A stretch of 64,000 bases of DNA from Mycobacterium sp. 4858 (GTDB lineage Bacteria > Actinomycetota > Actinomycetes > Mycobacteriales > Mycobacteriaceae), in NCBI RefSeq assembly GCF_900240975.1, contig NZ_LT968775.1, forward strand, positions 744,001 through 808,000, written 5' to 3'. Positions 36,239 to 45,565 of the stretch are shown here, one piece after another (position 1 is the stretch's first letter; the number at the start of each line of letters is the position of its first letter). Made by a program: the position numbers and the translations under genes. The notes beneath the pieces were generated by a model. The model did not search any database. It was not told the origin of the DNA and saw only the letters and a list, made by a program, of their open reading frames with translations.

Positions 36239-36268
36239 GCTTGGCAAGCCGAACCCAGCTGGGCAAGC
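36239..36268. promoter_or_regulatory. Two tandem operator-like palindromes between XRE-cupin and methyltransferase
   Basis: GCTTGGCAAGC (36239-36249) is a perfect odd palindrome, and GCTGGGCAAGC (36258-36268) is a copy with one mismatch. Their centres are 19 bp apart, roughly two helical turns. They fill the gap between divergent starts and are likely sites for the XRE-cupin protein. Confidence 0.5.
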
Positions 36269-36275
36269 TCGCGGT

Positions 36276-36908
36276 ATGGAAACTTCATGCAAACCTGATG
36301 ACGCCCAGCGGTTCTGGGAAGAGCGTTACCGATCGACCGACCGGGTGTGGAGCGGGCGGGTCAACCCGCGCCTCGCCGAGGTGGCTGCCGACTTGCCTGC
36401 GGGCCGGGCTCTCGACCTGGGCTGTGGGGAGGGCGCCGACGCGTTGTGGCTCGCCGAGCGTGGGTGGCAGGTGGTGGCGGTCGACGTCTCGGCCACCGCG
36501 CTGCAACGCGCGGCGGAGGCGGCGTCGGCGCGAAACGTGGACGGGCGCATCGACTTTCAGCTCCACGATCTCAACGAGAGCTTCCCGGACGGGATGTTCG
36601 AGCTGGTATCGGCGCAGTTTCTGCACTCGCCGGCCCGGCTGGACCGCGACTTCGCGCTGCGGCGGGCGGCCGAGCATGTGAGCCCCGGCGGTGTGCTGCT
36701 GATCGTCGACCACGCGGCAGCCCCACCGTGGGCGGAGCACCACCACCACCACTCCTTTCCCACGATCGACGAGGTGCTCGCATCGTTGCGGCTGGACAAC
36801 GCCTGGACCCCGGTGCGGGCGGAGACGGTGGAACGGGAGGCGGTCGGACCCGACGGACAAGCCGCGGCCCTGCGGGACAACGTGATGGCTCTGCGGCGCG
36901 TCGGATAA
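36276..36908 (+). CDS. Class I SAM-dependent methyltransferase
   Basis: 210 residues with motif I LDLGCGEGADALWLA at about 47-61 and VVAVDVSATALQRA as the acidic strand end. No substrate-specific domain is visible. A histidine-rich run (EHHHHHS) occurs near the C-terminal third. The ATG at 36276 is preferred over an in-frame ATG at 36228 that would overlap the divergent regulator. Small-molecule O- or S-methylation or metalloid (thiopurine-type) methylation are possible; the neighbouring XRE-cupin regulator suggests induction by its substrate. Confidence 0.85.
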   Translation: METSCKPDDAQRFWEERYRSTDRVWSGRVNPRLAEVAADLPAGRALDLGCGEGADALWLAERGWQVVAVDVSATALQRAAEAASARNVDGRIDFQLHDLNESFPDGMFELVSAQFLHSPARLDRDFALRRAAEHVSPGGVLLIVDHAAAPPWAEHHHHHSFPTIDEVLASLRLDNAWTPVRAETVEREAVGPDGQAAALRDNVMALRRVG

Positions 36909-36910
36909 CC

Positions 36911-37621
36911 TCAGGCCGCGTCGTGGAAGATCAACCCCAGGGCGTAGCGTTCGCCGGAGCGCACCACCGACACGCCGTGCCGCACCGGCGCCGCGGACCA
37001 GCCGCGGCTGGAGGCCACGGGCCGCTCGCGGGTGGTGAACACGAATCCATGCCCCTGCGGCAATTGCGTTGCCATGCCGCGGGATTGGGCCCGCAACCGC
37101 TGTTCGACGAGCAGAAATTCGCCGCCGGTGTAGTCGGTGCCGGGCTCGCTGAGGTTGATCACCACCTGCAGCGGAAACACTAAGTCGCCGTAGAGGTCTC
37201 GGTGCAGGGCGTTCCAGTCGCCCGCGCCGTACTTCAGCATCAGCGCGGTGGACCTGGTTTGGCCGGCGGCGTGGCAGATCGCCAGCCAATCGTCCAGACC
37301 GTCGGGCCAGGGCGCGTCGCGGCCGAGTTTGCCCCACCAGTCGCGGGCGATCGGCAGCAGCCGCGGGTACAGCGCGTGTTTGAGCTCGTCGATCGGGTCG
37401 GGATGGGGTGCCCGGAAGTAGCGATACTGCCCGGCGCCGTACCGCTTGGGTGCCATGTCGATGGTCGAGCGGAACAGGCCGTCGTCGTTGTAGAGCTTGC
37501 GGAGCCGCGCCGCTTCGCTGGTGGTGACCAGCCTCGGCAGTAGCGCCCCGCCGTCTTCGTTGACCGTGCCGGCGATGGCGTCCCAGTCGCCGGAGTCGAC
37601 GCGCTTCTTCCACCGGGACAT
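36911..37621 (-). CDS. 2OG-Fe(II) oxygenase
   Basis: 236 residues. The double-stranded beta-helix iron site is visible as LHRDLYGD (HxD) and RHGVSVVRSGERYALGL (distal His and 2-oxoglutarate Arg). It resembles prolyl-4-hydroxylase/AlkB-like oxygenases of unknown substrate. The ATG at 37621 has AAAGGG upstream and opens MSRWKKRVDSGDW; the longer frame to 37783 overlaps RNase P RNA and is rejected. Its stop lies 2 bp from the convergent methyltransferase stop. Confidence 0.85.
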   Translation of the reverse strand: MSRWKKRVDSGDWDAIAGTVNEDGGALLPRLVTTSEAARLRKLYNDDGLFRSTIDMAPKRYGAGQYRYFRAPHPDPIDELKHALYPRLLPIARDWWGKLGRDAPWPDGLDDWLAICHAAGQTRSTALMLKYGAGDWNALHRDLYGDLVFPLQVVINLSEPGTDYTGGEFLLVEQRLRAQSRGMATQLPQGHGFVFTTRERPVASSRGWSAAPVRHGVSVVRSGERYALGLIFHDAA

Positions 37622-37704
37622 CTGGCGCCCTTTCGTGTGCCTGTCTGCGAGGTCCACGATAGAGCCGGCGTGCGAGGTTGCTGGCAACGGCATCGCGCAG
37701 GTAG

Positions 37705-37710
37705 TAGCCT
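37705..37710 (+). promoter_or_regulatory. Candidate -10 of rnpB
   Basis: TAGCCT fits TANNNT and ends nine bases before the deduced 5' end of RNase P RNA at about 37719. A weak TGGCAA lies 17 bp upstream of it. Confidence 0.4.
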
Positions 37711-37718
37711 GGATCGTC

Positions 37719-38125
<407 letters not shown>

Positions 38126-38198
38126 CCCGCTTTAGGCATCCGCGAAACTGTATTCCGCGACGCGTTCGCCGAGTAACCCCGTCGCCCGTTACAGTCTC

Positions 38199-38217
38199 GC
38201 GGGGTTGAGCGCCCCGC
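38199..38217. terminator. Hairpin between rnpB and the CYTH/CHAD gene
   Basis: GCGGGG (38199-38204), loop of 7, CCCCGC (38212-38217). An alternative stem AACCCCG/CGGGGTT (38175-38181/38200-38206) overlaps it. It lies between convergent transcripts and has no T-tract, so it is only a likely terminator. Confidence 0.4.
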
Positions 38218-39756
38218 TCAGCCGGCCTTGTGCACCGCCTTGGCGAGCTTGCGCAACGCGTCGTCGAGCTGCTGTTCGCAGCGTTCGGCCAAGTCGGCCT
38301 CCTGCTGATACAGCAGGCCGTAGGTGAAGGTGTCCTCGCCGGCGGCGTGCGCGGCTTCGGATTCGTGGCGCAGATGTTCGCGGCTGACCACGCTGTCCTG
38401 ATGGTCGCCGAGCAGCGACTGAACGGCCTTCGCCTGCTCGGACACCCTGTCGGCGCCGGTGGCCGCGGCGGTGTACCGAAGTCGCTTGGCCCGCTTGCGA
38501 ATCCGGTGGATCGATTCGTCACGCGCGTGATGGTCCTCCGGGTGTTCGCCGGCCACCTGGGCGGCGGCTTTGGCGGCCTTGCGAACCTTCTTGTAGGCGG
38601 CGTCGATGGTGACCGGCGGGTGCTCTTCGCCGGGCGCGGCGGCCGGGGGTTGCGCCGCTATCGCATCGAGGGCGTCGAGCAGACGGAAGTAACGCTGCGA
38701 CCGCATGGCGATCAGCGACCGACGCAGCCCGGTCTGATAGCGGCGCTGCGCGCCGCCGACCAGACGCTCATGCACCGGACCGCGCACCAAATCCGGTGTG
38801 AGGCCGTCCAGTTGGCGCTCGTAACGCTCCGCGAGGACTTCGGCGTCGCGCGCAATGCCGAGAATGCCGGCGAGCTCGCGCAGTTCGTCGAGCACCCACC
38901 CTTCGTCGGGTAACCCGAACGACTCCTGGTAGTCGCGCAACAGGCTGCGCAGCTTGCGGGTGGTGACCCGCATCTGGTGAATGGAATCGAACGCGTCGGC
39001 GCGTACCGCGCGATCCCACACCAAGAGTTCGCGGATCTGATCGGCCACCGCGCGCTGCAACGGGTGCTCGGCGGCCGGCGCGCCGTCGGGCTGCGGCGTC
39101 GTGCCGAGTACCCGCGCCAGCTTGGAGGCATGACCGGCCGGTGCGGCGCCGGCGTCGAGCAGCCGATTGCCCAACCGGTTCAACAGCTCGGTGTCCGGCG
39201 CCCCATTCGTCTCGACCAGTTCCAGCTCCCACTCGCGCCACTCCTGCTGGGTGGGCTCCACGTCGGGGTCGTCGGAAGCGCGGGCCGACCAGGCGGTGAC
39301 GTGGTCGTTGCAGAACTCCGCCAGGGGCGTGTCGTCGGCCGCGTACAACACCTGGGTTTCACGCTGGGTGGTGATGCGGGCGACCGGTTCGAGCGGACGG
39401 TCGCGCACGATCGCCAGCACGATGTCCACCAGCTCCTCCGGCACGGTGTCGGGCCCGCCCGGGCCCGAGGCGTCCAGCGGCGTCCGGACTTCGGTACGCG
39501 CCTCTGGCCCGGCCGGCAGCTTCAGGTGCCATCCCGCGTCCGAGCCGCCGCTGCGGCGGCGCAGGGTGATCTTGTTGCGGGCGAGGTCCTGTGCGGGGGT
39601 GTCGAAGTACGTCGCGTCCAGTGTCTGAGTGGGCGACTTCTCGACGTGCGCCACCGCTGCGATGCCTTCGAACGAAGGTGACACGGTGGACTCGCCGACA
39701 TCGAACTTGCGCTCCACCTCGCGATGGCGCGAGGTTTGTGGCGCTTTTGCAGGCAT
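38218..39756 (-). CDS. CYTH and CHAD domain protein (Rv2226-like)
   Basis: 512 residues. An N-terminal CYTH (triphosphate tunnel) domain at about 10-210 starts with the HREVERKFDV motif that gives the ExExK-type metal/phosphate site. A C-terminal helical CHAD domain at about 235-505 has conserved histidines and basic residues (DAFDSIHQMRVTTRKLRSLL, IHRIRKRAKRLRYTAAATGA). CYTH domains hydrolyse triphosphate compounds and CHAD domains bind polyphosphate, so a polyphosphate-related role is likely. It is convergent with rnpB. Confidence 0.92.
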   Translation of the reverse strand: MPAKAPQTSRHREVERKFDVGESTVSPSFEGIAAVAHVEKSPTQTLDATYFDTPAQDLARNKITLRRRSGGSDAGWHLKLPAGPEARTEVRTPLDASGPGGPDTVPEELVDIVLAIVRDRPLEPVARITTQRETQVLYAADDTPLAEFCNDHVTAWSARASDDPDVEPTQQEWREWELELVETNGAPDTELLNRLGNRLLDAGAAPAGHASKLARVLGTTPQPDGAPAAEHPLQRAVADQIRELLVWDRAVRADAFDSIHQMRVTTRKLRSLLRDYQESFGLPDEGWVLDELRELAGILGIARDAEVLAERYERQLDGLTPDLVRGPVHERLVGGAQRRYQTGLRRSLIAMRSQRYFRLLDALDAIAAQPPAAAPGEEHPPVTIDAAYKKVRKAAKAAAQVAGEHPEDHHARDESIHRIRKRAKRLRYTAAATGADRVSEQAKAVQSLLGDHQDSVVSREHLRHESEAAHAAGEDTFTYGLLYQQEADLAERCEQQLDDALRKLAKAVHKAG

Positions 39757-39867
39757 TTTCGGCTCCGTTGAGGGCGCGTCGTCGCGGCCGTGAAGGGATA
39801 ATGGGTTCTCCTAGCCTGCCATACCGCGGTGACGCGAATGGCGGCGCCGGCAGCTACCGGCGCGGCG

Positions 39868-41085
39868 TTACGGCGGCGGCGGCGAGTCTTCGCGGAGATG
39901 CAGCGCCAGGCCGCTCAGTTCGCGGATCGTCTGGATCTCGGGCTCGCGGAACGGACGTCCGTCGGGCGCGAGCAGATCGTGGAACCACACCGCGGGCATG
40001 GCCGTGTACGGGTGCTCCCAGGAGTCCCACGGAAAGAAGGTCTGGGTCTTCCCCGCGACCAGCCCCCAGTTGAACGCCCCGACGTTGTAGCGCTTGGCGA
40101 TGGGCAACACGCCCGGGATGGTGCTGCCCAACGGCCGGGCCATGTACTCGGTGCACAGGATGGGGCGCCCGTAGGGGACAAGCTCGTTGATGCGGGTCTC
40201 AAACCACGCCGGCTTGTCATAGGAATGGAACGTGATCACGTCGGAGTTGTCGAGCTGAATGCCGCTGATCGCGCTGCGGCGTCCCGGGTCTGCCCACTCG
40301 CCCTGCCACACGGCGCTCGTCAATGGTTGACAGGGATCTACCGCGCGTGCCCACTCGAACACCTGCGGAAGCAGGTTCGCGACGACGGCTTGTTTGTCTT
40401 TCCTCTCGACGGCGCGATATTGGTGCGAGGGATTATCGGGCTCATTCCACAGATCCCAGCCCAAAATGCGGTCGTCGTTGCGGAACTGGGTCAGCACTCC
40501 GGTGACGTAGTCATGCAGCGTGCGGGCATAGTTGGGATCATCGATGCGTTGCGCGCCCGGACTTTGCACCCAGCCGGAGTTGTGGACGCCGGGCCTCGGC
40601 GGGCGCTGCGGACCTGCTTGCGGGAGCGGATCCCAACAGGAGTCAAACAAGACGAAGAGCGGCTTGATGCCGTGCCGCGCCACGATGTCGACGAACTGCG
40701 CGAGACGGCCCTGGAACCCTTGATAATCCTGCGCCCAGAGCAGGTCGTGCAGGAAGACCCGGATCGTGTTGAACCCGGCTGACCGGGCCCAGCCCAGCTC
40801 CGTATCGATGCGCTGCGGGTCGTAGGTGTCGGCCTGGAACATCTCCAGCTGGTTGATGGCGTTCGACGTGATGTAGTTCGCGCCGACCAGCCAACCTTGA
40901 GCCCGGTACCAATTACTGGCCCGGTCTGGTGACCACGGGCTCGATTTCGGCGAGGTGGGGGGCGGTTGCGCGGCCGCGCGAGGTGCTCGGGCCAGTGCAG
41001 CGCCCCCTGCCAATGCCAGCGGTATCTTCAGCACCGTTCGACGGTGCACGAAGTCACCATGAATCGCCCGGTCGATCGGTTTCAC
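39868..41085 (-). CDS. Exported cellulase-like glycoside hydrolase (GH5-type fold)
   Basis: About 405 residues. A twin-arginine signal HRRTVLKIPLALAGGAALA near the start predicts Tat export, followed by a Pro/Ser linker and a TIM-barrel hydrolase. Candidate acid/base glutamate is in WDLWNEPDNP and nucleophile glutamate in ILCTEYMARP, as in clan GH-A. The substrate is unknown; a glucan or mannan of the envelope or host is possible. GTG at 41085 and GTG at 41049 are both possible starts; the track of open frame to 41142 adds residues upstream of the signal and is less likely. Confidence 0.82.
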   Translation of the reverse strand: MKPIDRAIHGDFVHRRTVLKIPLALAGGAALARAPRAAAQPPPTSPKSSPWSPDRASNWYRAQGWLVGANYITSNAINQLEMFQADTYDPQRIDTELGWARSAGFNTIRVFLHDLLWAQDYQGFQGRLAQFVDIVARHGIKPLFVLFDSCWDPLPQAGPQRPPRPGVHNSGWVQSPGAQRIDDPNYARTLHDYVTGVLTQFRNDDRILGWDLWNEPDNPSHQYRAVERKDKQAVVANLLPQVFEWARAVDPCQPLTSAVWQGEWADPGRRSAISGIQLDNSDVITFHSYDKPAWFETRINELVPYGRPILCTEYMARPLGSTIPGVLPIAKRYNVGAFNWGLVAGKTQTFFPWDSWEHPYTAMPAVWFHDLLAPDGRPFREPEIQTIRELSGLALHLREDSPPPP

Positions 41086-41193
41086 CCTTGCTCTCGGAGT
41101 AGAGACCTCATCCAAGAACAATCGTACCGGCCTGCCACACAAGGATTTTCGGAATTGACAGGATCCGGTGGGCGAAACGTCTAGTCGCGCCCG

Positions 41194-42039
41194 TCAGAAG
41201 CAGTGCTCGTCGGCGGGAAAGACCCCCTCCGCCACCTGTTTCGCATATTGCCTTGCGGCCCGGCGCAATTCCCCGCCGACGTCGCCGAACCGCTTCACGA
41301 ATCGGGCGGCCTTGCCGCTGCTGACCCCGGCCATGTCCTGCCAGACCAGAACCTGGCCGTCGCAGTTCGGGCCGGCCCCGATTCCGACGGTCGGGATGGT
41401 CAGCTTGCCGGTGATCTGGGTGGCAAGTTCCGCCGGCACCATCTCCATGACGACGGAGAACGCCCCGGCTTCGGCGACGGCGATCGCGTCGGCGACGGTC
41501 TGTTCCGCGGCGTCACCGCGGCCCTGGACCCGGAAGCCGCCAAGGCTGTTCACGCTCTGCGGCGTGAACCCGATGTGCGCCATCACGGGGATCCCCGCCG
41601 CGGTCAGGCAGGCGATCTGCTCGGACACCCGCTCGCCGCCCTCGAGCTTGACGGCGTGGGCGCCGCCCTCCTTCATGAACCGGGTGGCCGACGCCAGCGC
41701 CTGGGCCGGGCCCGCCTCGTAGCTGCCGAACGGCAGGTCCGCGACGACCAGGGCGTGACGCGCTCCGCGCACCACGCCGCGCACCAGCGGGATCATTTCG
41801 TCGATCGAGACCGGCACCGTGGTGTCGTAGCCGTACACGACGTTGGCGGCCGAGTCGCCGACCAGCAACACCGGAATGCCCGCCTCGTCGAAGATGCGGG
41901 CGGTCGAATAGTCGTAGGCCGTGAGCATGGCCCACTTGTGCCCTTCGGCCTTCATCTTCTGCAGGTGGTGGGTGCGGATCTTGATGAGCGGCTGCGCCTG
42001 TTCGGACGTGCCCGCACCATAGACGTTCTGCTCAGACAT
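41194..42039 (-). CDS. panB: 3-methyl-2-oxobutanoate hydroxymethyltransferase
   Basis: First step of pantothenate synthesis: transfers a hydroxymethyl group from 5,10-methylene-THF to ketoisovalerate. 281 residues from the second of two adjacent ATGs (42039), exactly the M. tuberculosis length; AGGA lies five bases upstream. Metal and substrate motifs are [25 protein letters not shown] and the catalytic glutamate region [10 protein letters not shown]. The frame open to 42159 is not conserved. It is divergent from the Hip1 gene. Confidence 0.96.
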   Translation of the reverse strand: MSEQNVYGAGTSEQAQPLIKIRTHHLQKMKAEGHKWAMLTAYDYSTARIFDEAGIPVLLVGDSAANVVYGYDTTVPVSIDEMIPLVRGVVRGARHALVVADLPFGSYEAGPAQALASATRFMKEGGAHAVKLEGGERVSEQIACLTAAGIPVMAHIGFTPQSVNSLGGFRVQGRGDAAEQTVADAIAVAEAGAFSVVMEMVPAELATQITGKLTIPTVGIGAGPNCDGQVLVWQDMAGVSSGKAARFVKRFGDVGGELRRAARQYAKQVAEGVFPADEHCF

Positions 42040-42247
42040 CATTGTCCTATTGGTGGTCGGGTCGATCCTCGTGGCCCTCAACGGGTCCCCGGGTTCGTCT
42101 GACGGTGCCATTCTGCCATCTCTTCCGCGCAGTCGCACCGTCCGGGTGATGTGAGACATGCCATGCGTGGGGCTCGCGGCCGGCCGGTAACCGCTCGGCG
42201 GTGCCGCTCACGAGAATCTCAGCTTCCCTCTGGCAGCATATGTTGGC

Positions 42248-43804
42248 ATGGGTCTGTCTCGCCGCGGCAAGTTCGCGCGCATGCTGCTGGTTTCGACAAC
42301 GGTTGCTGCCGTGGCGCTCCTGGTCGGGGGCTGCGTTCGCGTCGTCAACGGGCGCGCCCTGCTGGCCGAACCCAAGCTGGGGCAGGCCGTGGAATGGACA
42401 CCGTGTCGGTCATCCAACCCGAAGGCCAAGATCCCCGCGGGCGCGCTGTGCGGCAAGCTCGCGGTGCCGGTCGACTACGACCACCTCGACGGCGACGTGG
42501 CCACGCTGGCGATGATTCGCTTCCCCGCCACCGGGGACAAGATCGGCTCGCTGGTGATCAACCCCGGCGGGCCCGGCGAGTCCGGTATCGAGGCCGCCCT
42601 CGGTGTCGTCCAGTCGTTGCCGAAGCGGGTCCGCGAACGTTTCGACCTGGTGGGTTTCGACCCCCGCGGGGTGGGATCGTCGCGGCCGTCCATCTGGTGC
42701 AACTCCGACGCCGACAACGACCGGCTGCGCACGGAGCCGAACGTCGACTACAGCCCCGCCGGCGTGGCCCACATCGAGGACGAGACCAAGGAGTTCGTCG
42801 GCCGCTGCGTGGACAAGATGGGCAAGAACTTTCTGGCCAACGTCGGCACGGTCAACGTCGCCAGGGACCTCGACGCGATCCGCGCGGCGCTGGGCGACGA
42901 CAAGCTGACCTACCTGGGCTACTCCTATGGCACCCGAATCGGCTCCGCCTACGCCGAGGCCTACCCGGACAAGGTGCGGGCGATGATCCTCGACGGCGCC
43001 GTCGACCCCAACGCCGATCCCGTCGAGGCAGACCTGCGCCAGGCCAAGGGTTTCCAGGACGCGTTCAACGACTACGCCACCGAGTGCGCGAAACAGTCGA
43101 GCTGCCCGTTGGGCACGGACCCGGACAAGGCCGTCGACGTCTACCACAGCCTGGTCGACCCGCTGGTCGACCCGAACAACCCGATGGTGGGAAGGCCGGC
43201 TCCTACCAAGGATCCGCGGGGACTGAGCTATAGCGACGCCATCGTCGGCACCATCATGGCGCTGTACTCGCCGACGTTGTGGCACCACCTGACCGACGGG
43301 CTGAGCGAACTGGTCAACCACCGCGGCGACACGCTGCTGGCGCTGGCCGACATGTACATGCGCCGTGACGCGCACGGTCACTACACCAACGCCACCGACG
43401 CGCGCGTCGCCATCAACTGCGTCGACCAACCGCCGATCACCGACCGCGCCAAGGTGATCGACGAGGACCGTCGCTCGCGGGAGATCGCGCCGTTCATGAG
43501 CTACGGCACCTTCACCGGCGACGCCCCGCTGGGCACCTGCGCGTTCTGGCCGGTGCCGCCGACGAGCAAGCCGCACACCATCTCCGCGCCCGGCCTGGCC
43601 CCGACTGTGGTGGTATCGACCACCCACGACCCGGCCACCCCCTACAAGGCCGGGGTCGACCTGGCCAACCAGCTGCGCAGTTCGCTGCTCACCTACGACG
43701 GCACCCAGCACACGGTGGTGTTCCAGGGCGACGGTTGCATCGACAACTACGTCACCGCGTACCTGGTCGGCGGCACGACGCCGCCCAGCGGCGCAAAGTG
43801 CTAG
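42248..43804 (+). CDS. caeA: Lipoprotein serine hydrolase Hip1/CaeA
   Basis: Orthologue of Rv2224c, a cell-envelope-anchored serine protease/esterase that modifies host responses by cleaving GroEL2. 518 residues: lipobox LVGGC near residue 29 for lipid anchoring and an alpha/beta hydrolase (tripeptidyl-peptidase-like) fold. The triad is S226 (GYSYG), D461 (THDPATPY) and H488 (GTQHT). It is followed by a paralogue on the same strand after 107 bp. Confidence 0.95.
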   Translation: MGLSRRGKFARMLLVSTTVAAVALLVGGCVRVVNGRALLAEPKLGQAVEWTPCRSSNPKAKIPAGALCGKLAVPVDYDHLDGDVATLAMIRFPATGDKIGSLVINPGGPGESGIEAALGVVQSLPKRVRERFDLVGFDPRGVGSSRPSIWCNSDADNDRLRTEPNVDYSPAGVAHIEDETKEFVGRCVDKMGKNFLANVGTVNVARDLDAIRAALGDDKLTYLGYSYGTRIGSAYAEAYPDKVRAMILDGAVDPNADPVEADLRQAKGFQDAFNDYATECAKQSSCPLGTDPDKAVDVYHSLVDPLVDPNNPMVGRPAPTKDPRGLSYSDAIVGTIMALYSPTLWHHLTDGLSELVNHRGDTLLALADMYMRRDAHGHYTNATDARVAINCVDQPPITDRAKVIDEDRRSREIAPFMSYGTFTGDAPLGTCAFWPVPPTSKPHTISAPGLAPTVVVSTTHDPATPYKAGVDLANQLRSSLLTYDGTQHTVVFQGDGCIDNYVTAYLVGGTTPPSGAKC

Positions 43805-43911
43805 GGCGCGTACGGGTCTGACGTCGAGCGCAATCGCACACTCGGTGCGGGTCGCAGACGAGATCAAGGCGTAACCGTTTCGCGCCATTTCGGGAACCCG
43901 AGGCTGACACG

Positions 43912-45474
43912 ATGACTGCCATGTCGCGCCTGAGACCGTTCAGTTCGGCGCTGGTGTCATTCGGGCTGTTGGCCGCGCAATCGGTGGTGGGACCGGCGGT
44001 CGCGGGCGCCACCCCGGAGCCGGGTTCGGGGCAGAGTCCCGCTCCGAGGCCGTCGTCCGCGACCCCGCAGACGTGGGGGAGTTGCGGTCAATTCGCCACC
44101 GACACAAGCGATGTCCCCACCGCGCAGTGCACCACCGTCTCCGTTCCGGTCGACTACGACAATCCGGGAGCGGGGCAGGCCAGGCTGGCGGTGATCCGCG
44201 TGCCGGCCACCGGCCAACGGATCGGTTCGCTGTTGGTCAATCCGGGCGGTCCCGGCGGGTCCGCGGTCGACATGGTGGCCGGCATGGCGCCGGATCTGGA
44301 CGGCACGCCCATTCGGCGCAACTTCGACCTCGTCGGCTTCGACCCGCGGGGGGTGGGGCATTCGACCCCGGCGCTGCGCTGCCGCTCGGACGCCGAGTTC
44401 GACGCCTACCGGCGCGAGCCGATGGTCGACTACAGCCCGGCCGGTGTGGCGCACATCGAACATCTGTATCAGCAGCTGGCCCAGCAGTGTGCGAGCCGCA
44501 TGGGACCCGGGTTTCTGGCCAACGTCGGCACCGCCTCGGTGGCGCGCGACATGGACATGGTCCGCCAGGCGCTGGGTGACGACCAGATCAACTACCTCGG
44601 CTACAGCTACGGCACCGAGCTGGGCACCGCGTACCTGGAAAAGTTCGGGGCCCACGTGCGGGCGATGGTGCTCGACGGTGCGATCGACCCGACCGTCGGC
44701 CCGGTCGACGAGAACGTTCAGCAAATGGCGGGATTTCAAACCGCTTTCAACGACTACGCCACCGACTGCGCCCGCTCGGCGGGCTGCCCGCTGGGCACCG
44801 ACCCGGCCCAGTTCGTCAACCGCTACCACGCGCTGGTCGACCCGTTGGTCGCCAAGCCCGGTCGCACGTCGGACCCGCGTGGCCTGAGTTACGCCGACGC
44901 GACCACCGGCACCATCAACGCGCTCTACACCCCGGCGCACTGGAAATATCTGACCAGCGGCCTGCTCGGCCTGCAGCGCGGCACCGACGCCGGTGACCTG
45001 CTGGTGCTCGCCGACGACTACGAGGGCCGCGACCGCGGCGGTCATTACACCAACGATCAGGATGCGTTCAACGCGATCCGTTGCGTCGACGCGCCGTCGC
45101 CGAAGGATTCGGCGAGCTGGGTCTCGGCCGATCAACGGATTCGCCAGGCGGCGCCGTTCCTCAGCTACGGGCAGTTCACCGGGGCCGCGCCCCGCGATCT
45201 GTGCGCACTGTGGCCGGTGCCCGCGACGTCGACGCCGCACGTCGCCGCGCCCGCGGCGCCGGGCAAGGTCGTCGTCGTCTCCACCACGCACGATCCGGCC
45301 ACCCCGTACCAGGCCGGGGTCAACCTGGCCCGCCAGCTGGGCGGCCCGCTGATCACCTACGACGGGACGCAGCACACCGCGGTGTTCAACGGGGACCAGT
45401 GCGTGGACGGCGCCGTGATGAGGTACCTCGTCGCGGGCACATTGCCGCCGCCGGGCTACCGATGCCAGTCGTGA
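43912..45474 (+). CDS. Exported serine hydrolase, Hip1 paralogue (Rv2223c-like)
   Basis: 520 residues, strongly similar to the upstream gene along its whole length: SPAGVAHIE, FLANVGTASVARDMD, the nucleophile elbow GYSYGTELG, THDPATPYQ and GTQHTAVF. The N-terminus has a normal signal peptide (about 1-32) but no lipobox, so it is probably secreted or loosely attached. The pair arose by tandem duplication. The ATG at 43912 is used; an in-frame ATG nine bases on is also possible. Confidence 0.92.
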   Translation: MTAMSRLRPFSSALVSFGLLAAQSVVGPAVAGATPEPGSGQSPAPRPSSATPQTWGSCGQFATDTSDVPTAQCTTVSVPVDYDNPGAGQARLAVIRVPATGQRIGSLLVNPGGPGGSAVDMVAGMAPDLDGTPIRRNFDLVGFDPRGVGHSTPALRCRSDAEFDAYRREPMVDYSPAGVAHIEHLYQQLAQQCASRMGPGFLANVGTASVARDMDMVRQALGDDQINYLGYSYGTELGTAYLEKFGAHVRAMVLDGAIDPTVGPVDENVQQMAGFQTAFNDYATDCARSAGCPLGTDPAQFVNRYHALVDPLVAKPGRTSDPRGLSYADATTGTINALYTPAHWKYLTSGLLGLQRGTDAGDLLVLADDYEGRDRGGHYTNDQDAFNAIRCVDAPSPKDSASWVSADQRIRQAAPFLSYGQFTGAAPRDLCALWPVPATSTPHVAAPAAPGKVVVVSTTHDPATPYQAGVNLARQLGGPLITYDGTQHTAVFNGDQCVDGAVMRYLVAGTLPPPGYRCQS

Positions 45475-45526
45475 CCGCACTGAGCAGCTTGTTTGCAATG
45501 TTGGCAATTGTTCCGATCGCGCGTCG

Positions 45527-45558
45527 GTAACACAGAATTAACAGCTGTTGCCTACTGT
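45527..45558 (+). promoter_or_regulatory. glnA2 leaderless promoter with a GlnR-like half operator
   Basis: TACTGT (45553-45558) ends seven bases before the ATG at 45566. Upstream, GTAAC (45527-45531), six bases, TTAAC (45538-45542) resembles one a-b box of the GlnR consensus gTnAC-n6-GaAAC. Only one box is present, so the assignment is tentative. Confidence 0.4.
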
Positions 45559-45565
45559 TTCGGTT

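Noticed and set aside
36230..36292. Upstream starts for the XRE-cupin gene (36292) and methyltransferase (36228)
   Set aside because: They would make the two divergent genes overlap and hide the operator-like repeats; the inner ATGs fit family N-termini better.
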